Of a stretch of DNA of 64,000 nucleotides, positions 46,425 through 58,202 are shown piece by piece (position 1 is the stretch's first letter; every line of letters begins with the position of its first letter). The notes under the pieces are model-generated. The model was not told where the DNA came from. It searched no databases and was given only the letters and a program-made list of their open reading frames with translations. A program made the position numbers and the translations under genes. The DNA is from Galeruca laticollis. Taxonomy: Eukaryota; Arthropoda; Insecta; Coleoptera; Chrysomelidae. The stretch covers positions 141,466,305 through 141,530,304 of the forward strand of contig OY998176.1 in NCBI GenBank assembly GCA_963921935.1, given 5' to 3'.

Positions 46425-47339
46425 CATATTGCTATTGGCTTTGAACTATGTTTTATCTAAAAGTATAAGTATTCATGTATTCAAGATATAGGTAACATAT
46501 TATTTTTTTTTATTTTTTTCATTTTACTTAATCACAGCTTATTTTTTAACAAATTGTAACCGGATGTTACTATTTTGTTGTTTATTTAATGAGTTTTGAG
46601 GGTTTTCATCGATTTTATAAACTTCTCGTTTATAATAAAGGCGTTTAATGATACTTCACCAGATCATAAAATCATAAAACTGTTAAACCAATTTTAAGAG
46701 ATAATTATAAAACAAAAGGGTGAATGATATGGTCGGACGTGATTGACACGTTCTTTGTGCCTACCAAGTAAAAAAAGTGTCCTTCTAAAAACATACGGGG
46801 TGTCGAATTATTTTAATTAGTAATTATTAAATCCCGCTCCCACTCCCTACCATAGTAAAATAATGAAATAATAGTATTATTCAACATTATAATATACATC
46901 ATTTCTTGCATTTTTTTCTAAAATCCTTGCATTTTTTCTGAATTTGTGATGCATACTTTGTTTTTCTCTTGCAATAATCTCAAAATTTCAGACTTGTGAT
47001 AAATAATTTACGTAGTGGAGTCGATGCGTGTGCTTAGAGTTTTGCTCCGCAGTTTATTCCTATTACTAGTGATTTACCAAGTTAGAATTATATCAGTGTT
47101 ACAAAAACCGACGTATTTATTGAACATTTTTAATTATATTTAATCGAGTTTTTGTCATTGCGCCGATTAATTGTTTTTATTTTTTCGTTTCTTCTTCGTT
47201 AAATAAACTAATAATAGCCAACTCATCAACAGACTTTCGATAAATTCAGTTTTTGCCTGCCCCTCATTACCAGAGGCGTAGGCAACATCTCATTATGGAT
47301 TTATTGCTGAACACTAAAATAAAACCATAAAATTGTAAT
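46425..47339. other. No gene recognised
   Basis: Another GCATTTTTT-rich stretch lies at 46910-46975, possibly the other end of the hAT remnant. Nothing else is seen. Confidence 0.4.
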
Positions 47340-47811
47340 TAACTAAGCCAACCTAACAATTTGCTTTTGAGTACAAGGGCAAGAATAAATCAAACAGTTT
47401 TTCCTCAACCCACAAAAATCAAAATGTCGCACAATTTGAATATCAACAACCCAACGACTAGCAACAGTTATGTACCATGAAAGCGATGCGTTTATCGCCC
47501 TCTCGTCTCGGCCGTCACCCCCCTGAGGAGGTGATTGCCGAGGCACGGAGGCGAATGGCATAAGGCCATGACCGTCCAACATCCAGCGAGACCACTGCCA
47601 AGAGAACCCATCCCAATCGCCGCACTTCAAAAACAAGCCGAAAAAGAAGACCCTGCCTTGCTTTGTGGTTCAAAACAAGGGAGTTAAGCTGAAATAAATT
47701 CAAAACCAAAATTATTAATTCCAAAGTAAAATAAAAATTTCAATTGTGAACGCATGTCCACTGTACATCTTTTAATGGAAAAATAGTTGTGTGTTTGTGT
47801 GGTCGGTGTTA

Positions 47812-48131
47812 GTGTTGTTGCACTGGAGGAATCCAAGTCTCGTCGTCCATGATCATTTGATCTCCCCATTCGTTTAGCCATTTAATCATTTGTGTATAAT
47901 TTAGGTCCAAGTTTGTGGGGGGGTATTGTTTCCCCACAAGTCTTAGCCTATTTATTAGTTTATGTCTAGCTTGAATTCTATTGGGTAAAGTGCAATTATT
48001 CATGATGTGGTTCTGGTCTTCGATGACCTTGCATTCCTTACATTTACCATCTGTGTCCCTTAGTTTAAACCTTAGGTAATAGTGTGCCATGTGTCCGTGT
48101 CCCGCGATCAGTTGTGTCGTTTTCCAATTAA
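47812..48131 (-). pseudogene. R1-clade LINE ORF2, C-terminal part
   Basis: NWKTTQLIAGHGHMAHYYLR, then CKECKVIEDQNHIMNNC (a C-x2-C...H...C zinc motif typical of the R1 ORF2 C terminus), ending VQQH at 47812. It joins in frame to the part beyond 50538 if piggyBac and one TTAA are removed. Confidence 0.8.
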
Positions 48132-48147
48132 CCCTTCAACAGCTAGC

Positions 48148-48163
48148 GTTACCATATGGTAAC
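48148..48163. repeat. piggyBac subterminal palindrome, left outer
   Basis: GTTACCATATGGTAAC, a perfect 16-bp palindrome 16 bp from the left element end. Confidence 0.85.
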
Positions 48164-48336
48164 GCTTACAAGGTTGTACATCAAGCGCCACCAATATTCT
48201 TGAGGTTAGTAATTTGAACTGTGTGAGAGGGGATCCTTACTATATACGTATCGCTACTCGTTAGTACTTATTCAACGTTCGCAGCGGCTTGTTGTGCGTA
48301 TCGAGCGATCGTTAAAAACGACTTTGTTTGCAAATC

Positions 48337-50306
48337 ATGGATTATGGCGACCTTCGATTACAGTAAGTAACTATTCAAACTCCTCCGTTTACTTTTATTT
48401 GTTTATAATACGTACAAATTATAGGTAAAAGTGTATTATATAGGATGGCCAATAATAATGTGTGCTAGTTTATTTTCAAATAATTAGTTAGGTTCGTTTT
48501 TTTCGCCTGTTACCATATGGTAACGCTAGCTGTTTATGGGAGTCAATTAAAAGATTGCGTGATTTTTTTCCAGGAGAGGTTTTACCTTGGAAGAAGCTCT
48601 GCAAATGGTGTATGAAGATGACTTAGATGTTCAAGATATATTTATAGAACCTTCGGAGGCAAACGTTTTGACCGATGAAGATTCAGGCAACGAAGAGGAA
48701 GGGGGTTTAGTCGATAATCTTAGTGGTCAACAATTATTAGCTGGAGCAGAACTAAGAGTGGACCAAGCTATAAATGAAGAGCCAGAAGAGCCTGTTCAAG
48801 ATAATGAAGGTCCGTATACCAGACCAGGACAGGAAAAAATCACTTGGATAAAGAAGGGCGATATAATTCCGGATAAAAAAGCTTTTCCCGAACCTGATTA
48901 CTCCAGATTTGAAAATCTAACAGATGTAGAAATTTTTGAGCAGTTTATTGATCAAGAAACTGTTGACTTACTTGTTGAGCAGTCTATAAAATATGCTATC
49001 TTTTTAAATCATTCAGATCCTAAAATCACTTCTGGGGAGATGAAATGTGCCATCGCCATCATTATTCTAAGTGGTTATCATGAATTGCCTGGAAAAGACA
49101 TGTACTGGAGTACAGAAAAGGACTTGAACGTATCCATTGTGTCAGATGCCATACGAAGAGATCGGTTTTGGCAGATTCTAAAATATCTACACTGTGCTGT
49201 TAACACGAAACCTAATAACAATGACAAAATGTGGAAATTACGACCTCTCATGGATAAACTACGAGCAAATTTTATTATAAAATTTGATGAATCCATGGTA
49301 AAATATTTTGGAAGACATCCCAGCAAACAATTCATACGAGGAAAACCAATCCGATTCGGCTACAACGTATGGTGTTTGAATGCTTTGTCGGGGTATCTTG
49401 TAAATTTCGATGTATACCAAGGGAACAATCCTAGGGGAAATACTTTCTATGAAAATGGATTCGTGAAATGTGCAGCACCTCTTATCAACATGAAGCACCT
49501 CTTATCAACATGATTGACGACTTTTCCCCTGATGTGTCCAAACTTCCATTTCGATTTTATTTTGATAACCTTTTTACTGATTTCAATATTTTACGTTACC
49601 TGAAACAACGCGGCTTTGATGGAGCGGGAACAATCCGTGACAACCGTATCCCGAAAAGCTGTCCTTTACCTGCGAAAAATATGTTATCTAAATCTAATTC
49701 TTAGAAAAGGGGTGATTACGTATCAGCTATTGATAAAGAAGATGGAATCATTGTTGTGAAGTGGCTGGATAATAATGTTGTTAGCGTAGCCTCTACCTGT
49801 CATGGAGTAAATCCCACTTCTTTAGTGAAAAGATTCTCTCAGAAAGAAAAAAAATTATACAGGTATCGCGTCCATCGCTTATAACCGAACACAACCGCTT
49901 TATGGGAGGAACCGACCTGATAGATGAAAATATTTCAAGATATCGTATATCCTTCAGAAGGAAAAAGTGGTGGTGGCCCATTTTTACTTGGTTGCTGGAC
50001 ACAAGTGTAGTAAATGCATGGTCTGTTAGGCGAAAATGCAGAAGCAAACCACCAATAAGTCAGCTAAATTACATTTTGCATTATCTTGAGAAATACAAAA
50101 CAGTTTCAAAAGGATCAGGAAGGCCATCTACATCTAAAAACGGCGTTACTCTAAACCGGGTGTCTGATGATATTAGATATGACCAGGTTGACCATTTATT
50201 AGTTCCAACTAGGGATAAAAAAAGAAAACGTTGTGCCGGTGAAGGTTGCTCCTCAAGCATCCGAACAATGTGTTGTAAATGTAATGTTGGTATATGTAGA
50301 CTGTAA
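48337..50306 (+). pseudogene. piggyBac transposase with a 5' intron, damaged
   Basis: Exon 1 is 48337-48362 (MDYGDLRL plus two bases), the donor CA|GTAAGT, the intron 211 nt, and the acceptor TTTTTTTCCAG at 48573. The frame then runs RGFTLEEALQMVYEDDLD and an acidic N-terminal region to 49513. It carries the transposase catalytic domain (MKCAIAIIILSGYHELPGKD, FDESMVKYFGRHPSKQFIRG, KPIRFGYNVWCLNALSGYLV, FYFDNLFTDFNILRYLKQRG). A 21-bp direct duplication near 49485-49512 (GAAGCACCTCTTATCAACATG) makes a frameshift. A stop lies at 49702 and another break near 49880. The rest (49902-50306: FMGGTDLIDENISRYRIS and KKWWWPIFTWLLDTSVVNAW) ends in a C-terminal Cys-rich domain (CAGEGCSSSIRTMCCKCNVG). piggyBac transposase cuts and pastes at TTAA. 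Confidence 0.88.
48509..48524. repeat. piggyBac subterminal palindrome, inside the transposase intron
   Basis: GTTACCATATGGTAAC again, followed by GCTAGCTG. With the outer copy (CAGCTAGC before it) it forms an inverted pair across the intron and 5' UTR. Confidence 0.85.
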
Positions 50307-50393
50307 CTATATTTTTCACACTAAATAAACATTTTTGACAGTTTGCAACAGATATTTGAATTTCTATTATTTTGTACATCACGAACGGCTAAT

Positions 50394-50409
50394 GTTACCA
50401 TGTGGTAAC
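50394..50409. repeat. piggyBac subterminal palindrome, right end
   Basis: GTTACCATGTGGTAAC, one base different from the left copies, about 130 bp from the right element end. Confidence 0.8.
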
Positions 50410-50537
50410 GGCACATATCGCAAAATAAATAAAAAAAATATTAAAAAGTTATTGAAAGAGCCTAACTTAATCATAATCATCAGGAATTATAACCTGGCAC
50501 AGCATATTTCTAGGAAAAAAATTCCGCCGTTGAAGGG

Positions 50538-53519
50538 TTAAGGAGGGGTTTTGATTTCCCTACTGTTTTAATAATTGGGTAAGTTTTCCTATCGGTGTTT
50601 GAGGTGTCCCATTTGTGTTGCCATGTTTCCAGTTTAAGTGTTTCTTTTTGTTTCGCTATGTCTTATTTGGTGAAGTGTGTTAGTGTGCTGTCAGGGTGAG
50701 TGTGTGCGTGTTTAACAAGTTTGTCGGCTGTTTTCATGCCAAGGTTGTTTCTGTCTGTTCTATTTACATTGTATAGGATTTCGTGTTGTAATAGTATTTC
50801 TAGGGTCTTTTTTATTGTTATGGTCGTCTTGTCTGTGTTTGTGTTGTTGGCAAGTTGTTGGGTGAGTGATGTAGAGTCGACGTTGAAGTTAATGTATTTG
50901 TAAGTGTATGATTCTACGTTGTTTATGATTATGTCTGTCGCTTTCATTAGCGCAATGGTCTCCAGTTTGTTTATGTCGACTGAGGTGTGTATTTTGTATT
51001 TGTAGTGCTCTGGTAAGTTCTGTTTGTGTATGTAAATGCCTATGGTTTTGTCTGCGTCTTTTATACTCGCGTCTGTGTAGATCTGTACGTCGGGTGTGCG
51101 GTCGATGTGTTTTGTGGTGATTGATCTTGCAGTAGGGTGTGGTAGGTCTTTTGTGCATGTGCGTAGGTTCTGTAGTGCTTGTCTATTGTCATTGTATGTT
51201 CTGTATGTTGTCCATGCGTCTACGTCCAGCGGTGTTACCCCCGCCAGTACATGGAGCGCAGAAGTGAGTGCGGTTCTGTAGGCCTTAGTGATGGCTAGCA
51301 GGAAGGGTCTCTCCGCTGCGGCTACCTGCTTGGCGATTCGAGTGTCATATGCGCGCTTCCCCCAAATCTCCGCGCCATATAAAAGCATCGGCTTCACCGC
51401 CTTAACTTATATCTCCCTAAATGTATTTGGTTTGCGTTCCCAGTCACGACCGGCTATGATGAAGAGTTTGTGCCCTATATCTGCCGATTTTTGGCGGTTT
51501 TGTTTGACGTGTTCTAACCATAGCTGGCTTGTGTCGATAGTTAGTCCGAGGTATGTAATGTTGTCGTGGAATAGTATGTAGGCGTCATGTATCATTAGTC
51601 TGGGTGGTCGTGTTTGTTTGTGTGGTATGAACATGGCTACCGTTTTTGTGTTATTGTAGGACAGTTTGTTTTTCCTAGCCCAGTGCTCGCACGCCGACCG
51701 AACAGCCGTCCACTTTTGCTCGATGGTCTTGAGCGAGGTTTCTGATAGCAGTACTATTGGGTCGTCGGCGAACGCCTGGATCAGGTCATTGTCGTCAGTC
51801 TGTCCTGTGTCATGTTCTTAAACCAGCTTTCCATTAGGAGAAGCCAGAGAATGGGTCCAAAGCTCGACCCTTGTGGGCAGCCACGTTCTGTTGTGTCTTC
51901 TGTCTGTATTTGTCTGTTGTGTAGAAAGTCTTTGCACAGTGTCATTATGTTGTTTGGTGTGTTTGCTGTGTGTAATGCGTGCATTATAGCAGGTATCCAA
52001 GCCGAGTTAAATGCGTTCTGCAGATCAAGTGTTATTACTACCGAATGTAGTTTTCTGGTTTTGTTTAGTGTGATTGTGTTTGTGACTTGTGTGATTGCGT
52101 CTATAGTGGAGTGTCCCTGTCTAAAGCCATACTGATTCAAGGAAGTATGCTAGACGTTTTGACAGCATTTTATCAAGAACTTTACCGAGAGCCGGGAGAA
52201 GGCAGATCGGCCGTTTGCCCCCATCCTTTTTCGGTAGCCACACCATATCCGCCCTCTTCCACCCCTCGGGAAAGCTTACTGTTTGCAAGCAGTGATTATA
52301 TAAAGTAGTCAGCAATTGTGGGTGTTCGCCATGTATAATATGCAGTAAGTCTTTGCTGATGCCGTCGTTCGTTGTGGTTTTTTTGTGTTTCATTGTGTTT
52401 ACTGTCATTGTGATTTCGTCTAGGGTGAATGTGTGGTCGTCGTGTCCTCCGCTTATGTCGTTGGTGTGTCGTCTGAGTTTTGTGTATTCGTCTGTGTCAT
52501 TGTGTATGTCGTCTTTGGGAAAGTATTTGTTCTGTAAATATTGTATAGTGTCTGTCCTGTCTATTGTCCAGTTCGCGTCGTCTTTTTTAAGTGTTGTGAG
52601 GGTGTTTTGTGGTTTTTGTTTGTTCCTTATAATGGTGTACGCTGTGTCCCAGGGGTTGTCTGGGTCGTTTATTGTGAGGAAAGTCCTAATTGCGTTCTGT
52701 TTTGTGTGCTTGATAAGGTTTTTGTATTTTCGTCTTTGTGTGACGTATTCCTCCTCTGCTCTCATTCTCCTCAGTTGATCGTGTTCTCTCTGGAATTTCT
52801 TCTTCAGTGTGTATTATCTGTGTGTTTAAGTTTTCGTTCCACCAAATTTGGTTCGTCTTGTTGTGTTTATGTTTTGTGTGTTTAGACTTAGTCATGAGTT
52901 CTGTGATTTTGTCTGTAAGGTCTTGTACCTGTCGGCCTGAAGCTCCCACAGCAGGCCATAGTTTTTGCTTTACCAGTTCCCTTAACGTTCCTGTGTTTAT
53001 GTCAGTCAGGTCAATCCAACTTCTGCCCCTGTTGGAGAGAAAAGTTGGTGGGCTGTCATGTGTGTTGTGTAAGTAGATGTTGTTTTGTGTCGTCCAGTCC
53101 ATTATGTCTTGTCCCCTGTCGTCGTGTTTGGCGTTTAAGTCACCTGCCATGAGTGCCTTAGAGTGATGTTCAATGTATTGTTTGTGTGTGTTGAGTCTTA
53201 CGTTAGTGTTACCCCCGGGTTCGTCGTAAATGTTGGTTATTGTTATTTTGTCTTTGCCCATGTCTAAGTGTATTGTCGTTGTGTTTGTGTCTGATCTTTG
53301 TCTAATGAGTGTGATTTTGTGTGCGTGCTTGTTACTGACGAGGATGGGAGCTTCGGAGTAACCGTCGTGTGAGATGAGCGTATAAAGTTTAGATTGTCCC
53401 AAGTTTCTCCCTGGTTCCTGCAGGAGTGCAATGTCGATGTGTTCCGATGTTAGTTTGTAGGTGAGTTGGTCGGTAGCTTGGATTCCTCTTCCTGCGTTGA
53501 ATTGTATAATTAAGTACAT
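50538..53519 (-). pseudogene. R1-clade LINE ORF2: endonuclease, RT and RNase H-like domain
   Basis: From the ATG at 53519: an APE-type endonuclease (IIQFNAGRGIQATDQL, IALLQEPGRNLG, ALMAGDLNAKHDD, FLSNRGRSWIDLT), a linker, and RT (52765-52121: MKHKKTTTNDGISKDLLHII, PKKDGGKRPICLLPALGKV). Then come NQYGFRQGHSTIDAI, GCPQGSSFGPILW and, after a frameshift near 51800, AFADDPIVLLSE with the RT catalytic DD. Then FREI*VKAVKPMLLYGAEIW with one stop, and an RNase H-like region (VQIYTDASIKDADKTIGIYI, INFNVDSTSLTQQL). One more stop at 50663 (HFTK*) precedes the TTAA. The enzyme would nick the target and reverse transcribe the element RNA there. Few defects suggest a fairly young copy. Confidence 0.85.
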
Positions 53520-53691
53520 AGTTGTGTTGGTGTTTGTTGTGTAAGTGTAGTATTAGCTGATGGACGAGTGGTGTGTGTGTGTGAGTTGTTTATTTGTATG
53601 TAAGTGTTTACTTTTGTGTTGGTGCGTTGTGTTGTTTGTGTTGTAACTTAGTGTGGTGTTGTTTGTTTAGTGAGTTTGTGTACTGTCTGGT

Positions 53692-54332
53692 TTATTTGTA
53701 AATTGTCTGTCTCCTGGGCTCTTCTAGTTTTCTTTTGTAAATTGGACATCTAGTGTTTCTGGCTTGATGGCCCCTTGGTTGTAGTCTTAGGGTTTCGCAA
53801 TTTACGCAATTAAATTCTTGCGAAGTGCATGAGTTGCCGTCGTGGTTTTACCCGCATTTGTACCAGGTGGTCCGTTGTTCTTTGCAGAATTTCGCCACGT
53901 GTCCATATCTGCAACACCTGAAGCATAGGGCTACCGATAAATGTTCTGCATATATTTTAGTGAGGTCGTAGTAGATATATCCTTTTTTGAGTATTTCTTT
54001 GGTTAGTTCTACAGGCCCCTGTATTATTAAATTTACTTTCCACACGGGTTCCTGCATGGTCGTCCAGTGAGAATTTTTATTTCGTCGATTTGCTTATCAA
54101 ATGTTCCGCCTAGTTCTTCGTTTTCGCATTTGAGCCCTTCGATAACGTCCTGTAATGTTACTTCTTTTGGCATCCCTGTTAGCATTATTGTCGGCGTGTT
54201 TATTTTTGTGGCATCTTTTATATTAAGGTTTTGTGAATTTTGCGTTTTACTTAATATTTCCTTATCCTTTTCTTTGGATTCGGTAGTCACGATTATTGAT
54301 GTCCGTGTTCTTCTGATGTTCAGTTCAGTTAT
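53692..54332 (-). pseudogene. R1-clade LINE ORF1 (gag-like, CCHC knuckles)
   Basis: TELNIRRTRTSIIVTTESKE leads into a nucleic-acid-binding region (KINTPTIMLTGMPKEVTLQD) and then zinc knuckles (CFRCCRYGHVAKFC, with a second, broken one CTSQEFNCVNC). A frameshift near 54045 and a stop after KCG (53848) break it. It lies 172 bp upstream of ORF2. The 5' end of the LINE is cut where the Jockey element begins at about 54374. Confidence 0.8.
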
Positions 54333-54373
54333 GTATCAGCCGTTAAGTCAGTCCTATACCGTTTATCTTAGTA

Positions 54374-57300
54374 GGTGAATTTAGTGCTCACAACACAATG
54401 TGGGGTTCAGAACGTAAGTTTGGCCGTGGCAAAATGATGGAAACCGTAATTACCAATAGTAACATTAATCTACTAAATACAGGCAGCAGCACATATTTTC
54501 ATGTACAATCCGGATCCTTCTCCTCAATAGACCTCAGCATTTCAGATTCAGGAACAGCACCCTTACTAACATGGCACACCTTTGATAGCCTTTACGATAG
54601 CAATCACTTTCCTATCCTAATTTCAGGCAAAGAACCAAAACAAGTAACATTAAAGGAAGGTGGAAAATCGCAAAAGCAAACTGGAAACTTTACAGCCAAA
54701 CACTAAAGGAAAATACAGACAATATCAATTATTCGAATGATGTAAGCGAAGCTGTTGACCAATTAACTAACTCCATCATTTCTGCAGCCAATAAATGTAT
54801 AGTAAAGTACTCCGTCAACCCTCCAAAACGAACCGTTCCCTGGTGGAATGAATCTTGTAACAATACAGTGAAGGAGTGCAAAAAGGCGCTTAATAAATAC
54901 CGAAGAACCAGAAATGATTCAGACTTGATAATCCTCAAAATAATGAGAGCGATATCCAAAAGGGTATTTAAACAAAGTAAACAAGAGTAGTGGAATAAAT
55001 ACACAAGCACTATAATCAATGAAATCTCCCCTTCTCAAATCTGGACCAAGATAAGACAGATGAAAGGGAAAAACACCAGTTTTAAAATACCTGGCTCCAC
55101 GAGGGTGGAGTAATTACCAATGACCAACAAATTGCTAATATTCTTGCCCAACGCTTTCTAAATAAAACCAAATCCAACATCCAAACTCAACAAATAACTC
55201 ACATCCGGAATAAATCCCTTACAACTGTCACCCACTCAATATTCTTTTCACCTTTTCCGAATTAAATTCAGTCCTACCTTCACTGAAGAACACAGCTCCA
55301 GTACTGGACGATATCCCATGACCTTTCTAAAACAACTACATTCAGCAACAAAACCTAAATTGCTCGAACTTATTAACAACATATGGTGCAGCCAACAATT
55401 TCCGGCTCAATGGAGAGAATCAATTATTATACCAATCAATCGAATACTAATTTTCCAAACTTCTTTAGGCCAATCTCTCTTACCACTTGTCCACTGTGTA
55501 AAATTCAACCTATCATCTACAGAGTAGGCAAGTTTTAGATCAAACAGATGCACATTGGATAATCTGGTTACTCTACACACATATATCTCACAAGCCATTG
55601 AAAGTAAAATAGATATAATCGCCGGCAGTTTAGATTTTGACAGCGCCTTCGACACAATCCGAAAAACTTCCATTTTTAAGATATTCACAGACTTTAACCC
55701 AAGTGGAGTTATTCTCTCCTTTCTACAAACTTCTTAACCAACAGATCTTTCAAAGTCGTTACAAATGGGCAAAAGTCTACTTCGCACGCGGAAAATGGAG
55801 TACCACAAGGCTCGGTTCTTAGCTCCACTCTATTTCTGATGAGTATCAACGATATCTGCTCCTCATTAATTCCGCCTGACAAATATGTACTATATGCCGA
55901 CGACCTCATTCTCTACTGCCAAAGTAAAGTCACTACTAGTACTTGTACTTTACTTCAGAAGGCTCTAGATAACATCCACAATTGGTCTCTCAAATCTGGT
56001 TCCCACTTTTCAACAACCAAATCCAAACTAATACAGTTCAGCAAAAGACTCAATCCTGTTCCTCCACAACTAAAACTCAATGGCAACATGCTACACATGG
56101 TTGATCAACATAAATTCCTAGGAATAATATTTGACAAAAAGATCACATGGAGGCAACATATTCAAGAAATTAAAGCCAATTGTTTAAATAGGATAACAAC
56201 TTAAAATCATTAGCACATCACCAATGGGGAGCAGAAGAGGAAACACTAATAAGGATTTACAGATCACTGGTCCGCTCCAAACTAGATTATGGAAGTATCC
56301 TTTATATGAGCGCCTGCAAATCGTATCTCAAATCTCTTGACACTATCCAAACCTCAGCATTACGAATATGTCTAGGCGCTTTTAGATCCAGTCCATTGAA
56401 AGCATCTACATTGAATCTTCTGAACAACCTCTTTTTTCATACGACGAGAATGCCAACCATTATCCTATTTTTCCAGAATATCCGCCTTCCCACAAAACCA
56501 AGTGTTTAAATTAATTGATTCTATAAAACCAGCTCCTGAAAACAAACCCAAAACATCGCTCTCATCTCCACAACTGATATACCCTATTTTAAGAAACATT
56601 AATCTTAGAGATACAACTCCCATAAAACTTTCTAATACTCCTCCATCGACCAAAAAACCGCCACTATTGAATACAAGCCTGAGCAACTAGAACAAGTGCG
56701 AAACGCGTAACATAGTCCTTAGACAAAAATTCAGAGAGCTGATAAATCACCAGCCGTTCGACAAAATCCTATACACTATTGCCTACAAAGTCAATGGTAC
56801 CGGATGTGCTGTTACTACAGTAGATATACCAATAGCAACATACAAATTTCCTGGTGCATGTAGTATACATACATCCGCACTATATGGAATACTACAAGCC
56901 TTGAGGACTCCAGTACAGATTAACAGCAAACTTGCTATATGTACAGACTCCATTTCATCAATATACTCCATCAAACACAACATCCCTTAGTCCATGATAT
57001 TCTCGACACCTGCCACCACCATCGCACTATAGCTATCGCTGTGAATATCATCTGGATCCCTTCTCACGTAGGAATCACAAGTAACGAACGTGCAGACCAA
57101 ACTTGTTTATCCGACTTGCCAGTAGGGCAAATTCAGCTTCATCAAGATTTAAAATCAGCAGCTCGACATATGATGACTCAAACATGGCAAACACATTGGA
57201 ATACAGGTAACACAAAACTCCGTACAATACAACCAACAGTTACCGCCCAGAAGATGCCTCCCATGATAAGAAAAGACAAAACAGTTATAAGAAGACTCAG

Positions 57301-57439
57301 AATAGGTCACTCCCGGCTCACCCATGGTTACCTGATGTCTACAGAGAATCCCCCTATCTGTGAATCCTGTGATAATGTAAGACTTACAATACAGTATATA
57401 CTTACAGATTACAAACACTACAGCCCAACTCGTCGATAA
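54374..57439 (+). pseudogene. Jockey LINE ORF2 remnant
   Basis: Endonuclease end (SIDLSISDSG, LYDSNHFPILISG; 54374-54706), a WKLYSQTL...VPWWNESC region, and RT pieces (LHSATKPKLLELINNIWC, SLDFDSAFDTI, NGVPQGSVLSSTLF, YVLYADDLILYC at about 55880, HKFLGIIFDKKITW). Then come an RNase H-like piece (ICTDSISSIYSIKHNI) and the end 56939-57439 (IIWIPSHVGITSNERADQ, IRRLRIGHSRLTHGYLMS). At least eight stops or frameshifts are visible, including breaks near 54990, 55110, 55730 and 56204. The YADD catalytic motif is intact but the gene is dead. Confidence 0.8.
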
Positions 57440-57640
57440 CACAAGCTCAGCGGAACTCTCAAAAACATTCTCGGACTACCTAACCAGTTTAGTGCTGTGA
57501 TTTAGTTCCTCAAATAGTGTCAACTGTTTAATCTAATTTGATTTCTCTTTGAAATTAAATGTATCACAGATCCCGTGTCAGTGGCCGCTGGATGCCGAGA
57601 CACGTTAATTTTAATAATAAAAAAAATTACGTAGAAGTTG
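54374..57640 (+). mobile_element. Jockey-clade LINE, 5' truncated
   Basis: Starts inside the endonuclease (GEFSAHNTMWGSERKFGRGK) and runs through RT and RNase H-like regions to an A-rich end (AATTTTAATAATAAAAAAAA at about 57607-57625). It lies head to head with the R1-clade LINE. Confidence 0.8.
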
Positions 57641-57790
57641 TTATAGTATTGTTTAATTACTAATCTTGATGTAGTGAGAAAAAACAGTAGTTTTAAAAAC
57701 AAAAAATATGAAGTAGAAGTGAGTAAAATCGTTGTACAAAGATATAGGTTAACATATAGGTAAATAAATTAACAGAGATAAGCGGGCAAA
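57641..57790. other. Short spacer between two LINEs
   Basis: No feature seen. Confidence 0.4.
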
Positions 57791-57964
57791 CCTCGATTGA
57801 ATATTTTGCGGCGTTGCCAGACTGTGTCAAAAGTAGAGGTTTCAAATACTGGATAAAAGCGAATTCTCCCAACCGTCGAGGCAGAATAGCTTTTTACGCT
57901 AGTAAATATAAATATGAATAAACTAACCAAAAAAATGGAGAAAAAACGTAGAAAAAATACAAAG

Positions 57965-58144
57965 TATGTTAGAAATTCTAAATAAAAATATAGAAATGAT
58001 GGACAAGAAATTAGAGCAAGTAATTAATGAGATAAAAGAAACAAAACTAGAAAACGAAAAATTGAAAGGAAAAGTTGAAAAACTAAGCGTCACAATTGCG
58101 TCTCTAGAAAAATAAACTAAAAGAAATAACCTAATAATAAAAGG

Positions 58145-58202
<58 letters not shown>

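Larger units (their letters stand above)
48132..50537 (+). mobile_element. piggyBac transposon
   Basis: Flanked by TTAA duplications (48128-48131 and 50538-50541). Terminal inverted repeats are CCCTTCAACAGC on the left and the reverse complement of GCCGTTGAAGGG on the right. It is 2406 bp long, with a spliced but damaged transposase gene. The target is the ORF2 of an R1-clade LINE. Confidence 0.93.
47340..54373 (-). mobile_element. R1-clade LINE, split by a piggyBac insertion
   Basis: Two-ORF non-LTR retrotransposon on the - strand: gag-like ORF1 (54332-53692), endonuclease/RT/RNase H-like ORF2 (53519-47812, interrupted by piggyBac at 48132-50541) and a 3' UTR to about 47340. ORF order, Cys knuckles and the GCPQGS...GPILW RT motif point to the R1/TRAS group. 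It is nearly full length but carries scattered stops and frameshifts. Confidence 0.8.

Noticed and set aside
50700..53076. Several + strand frames of up to 141 codons
   Set aside because: Antisense shadows of the R1-clade LINE, whose codon bias leaves the other strand open.
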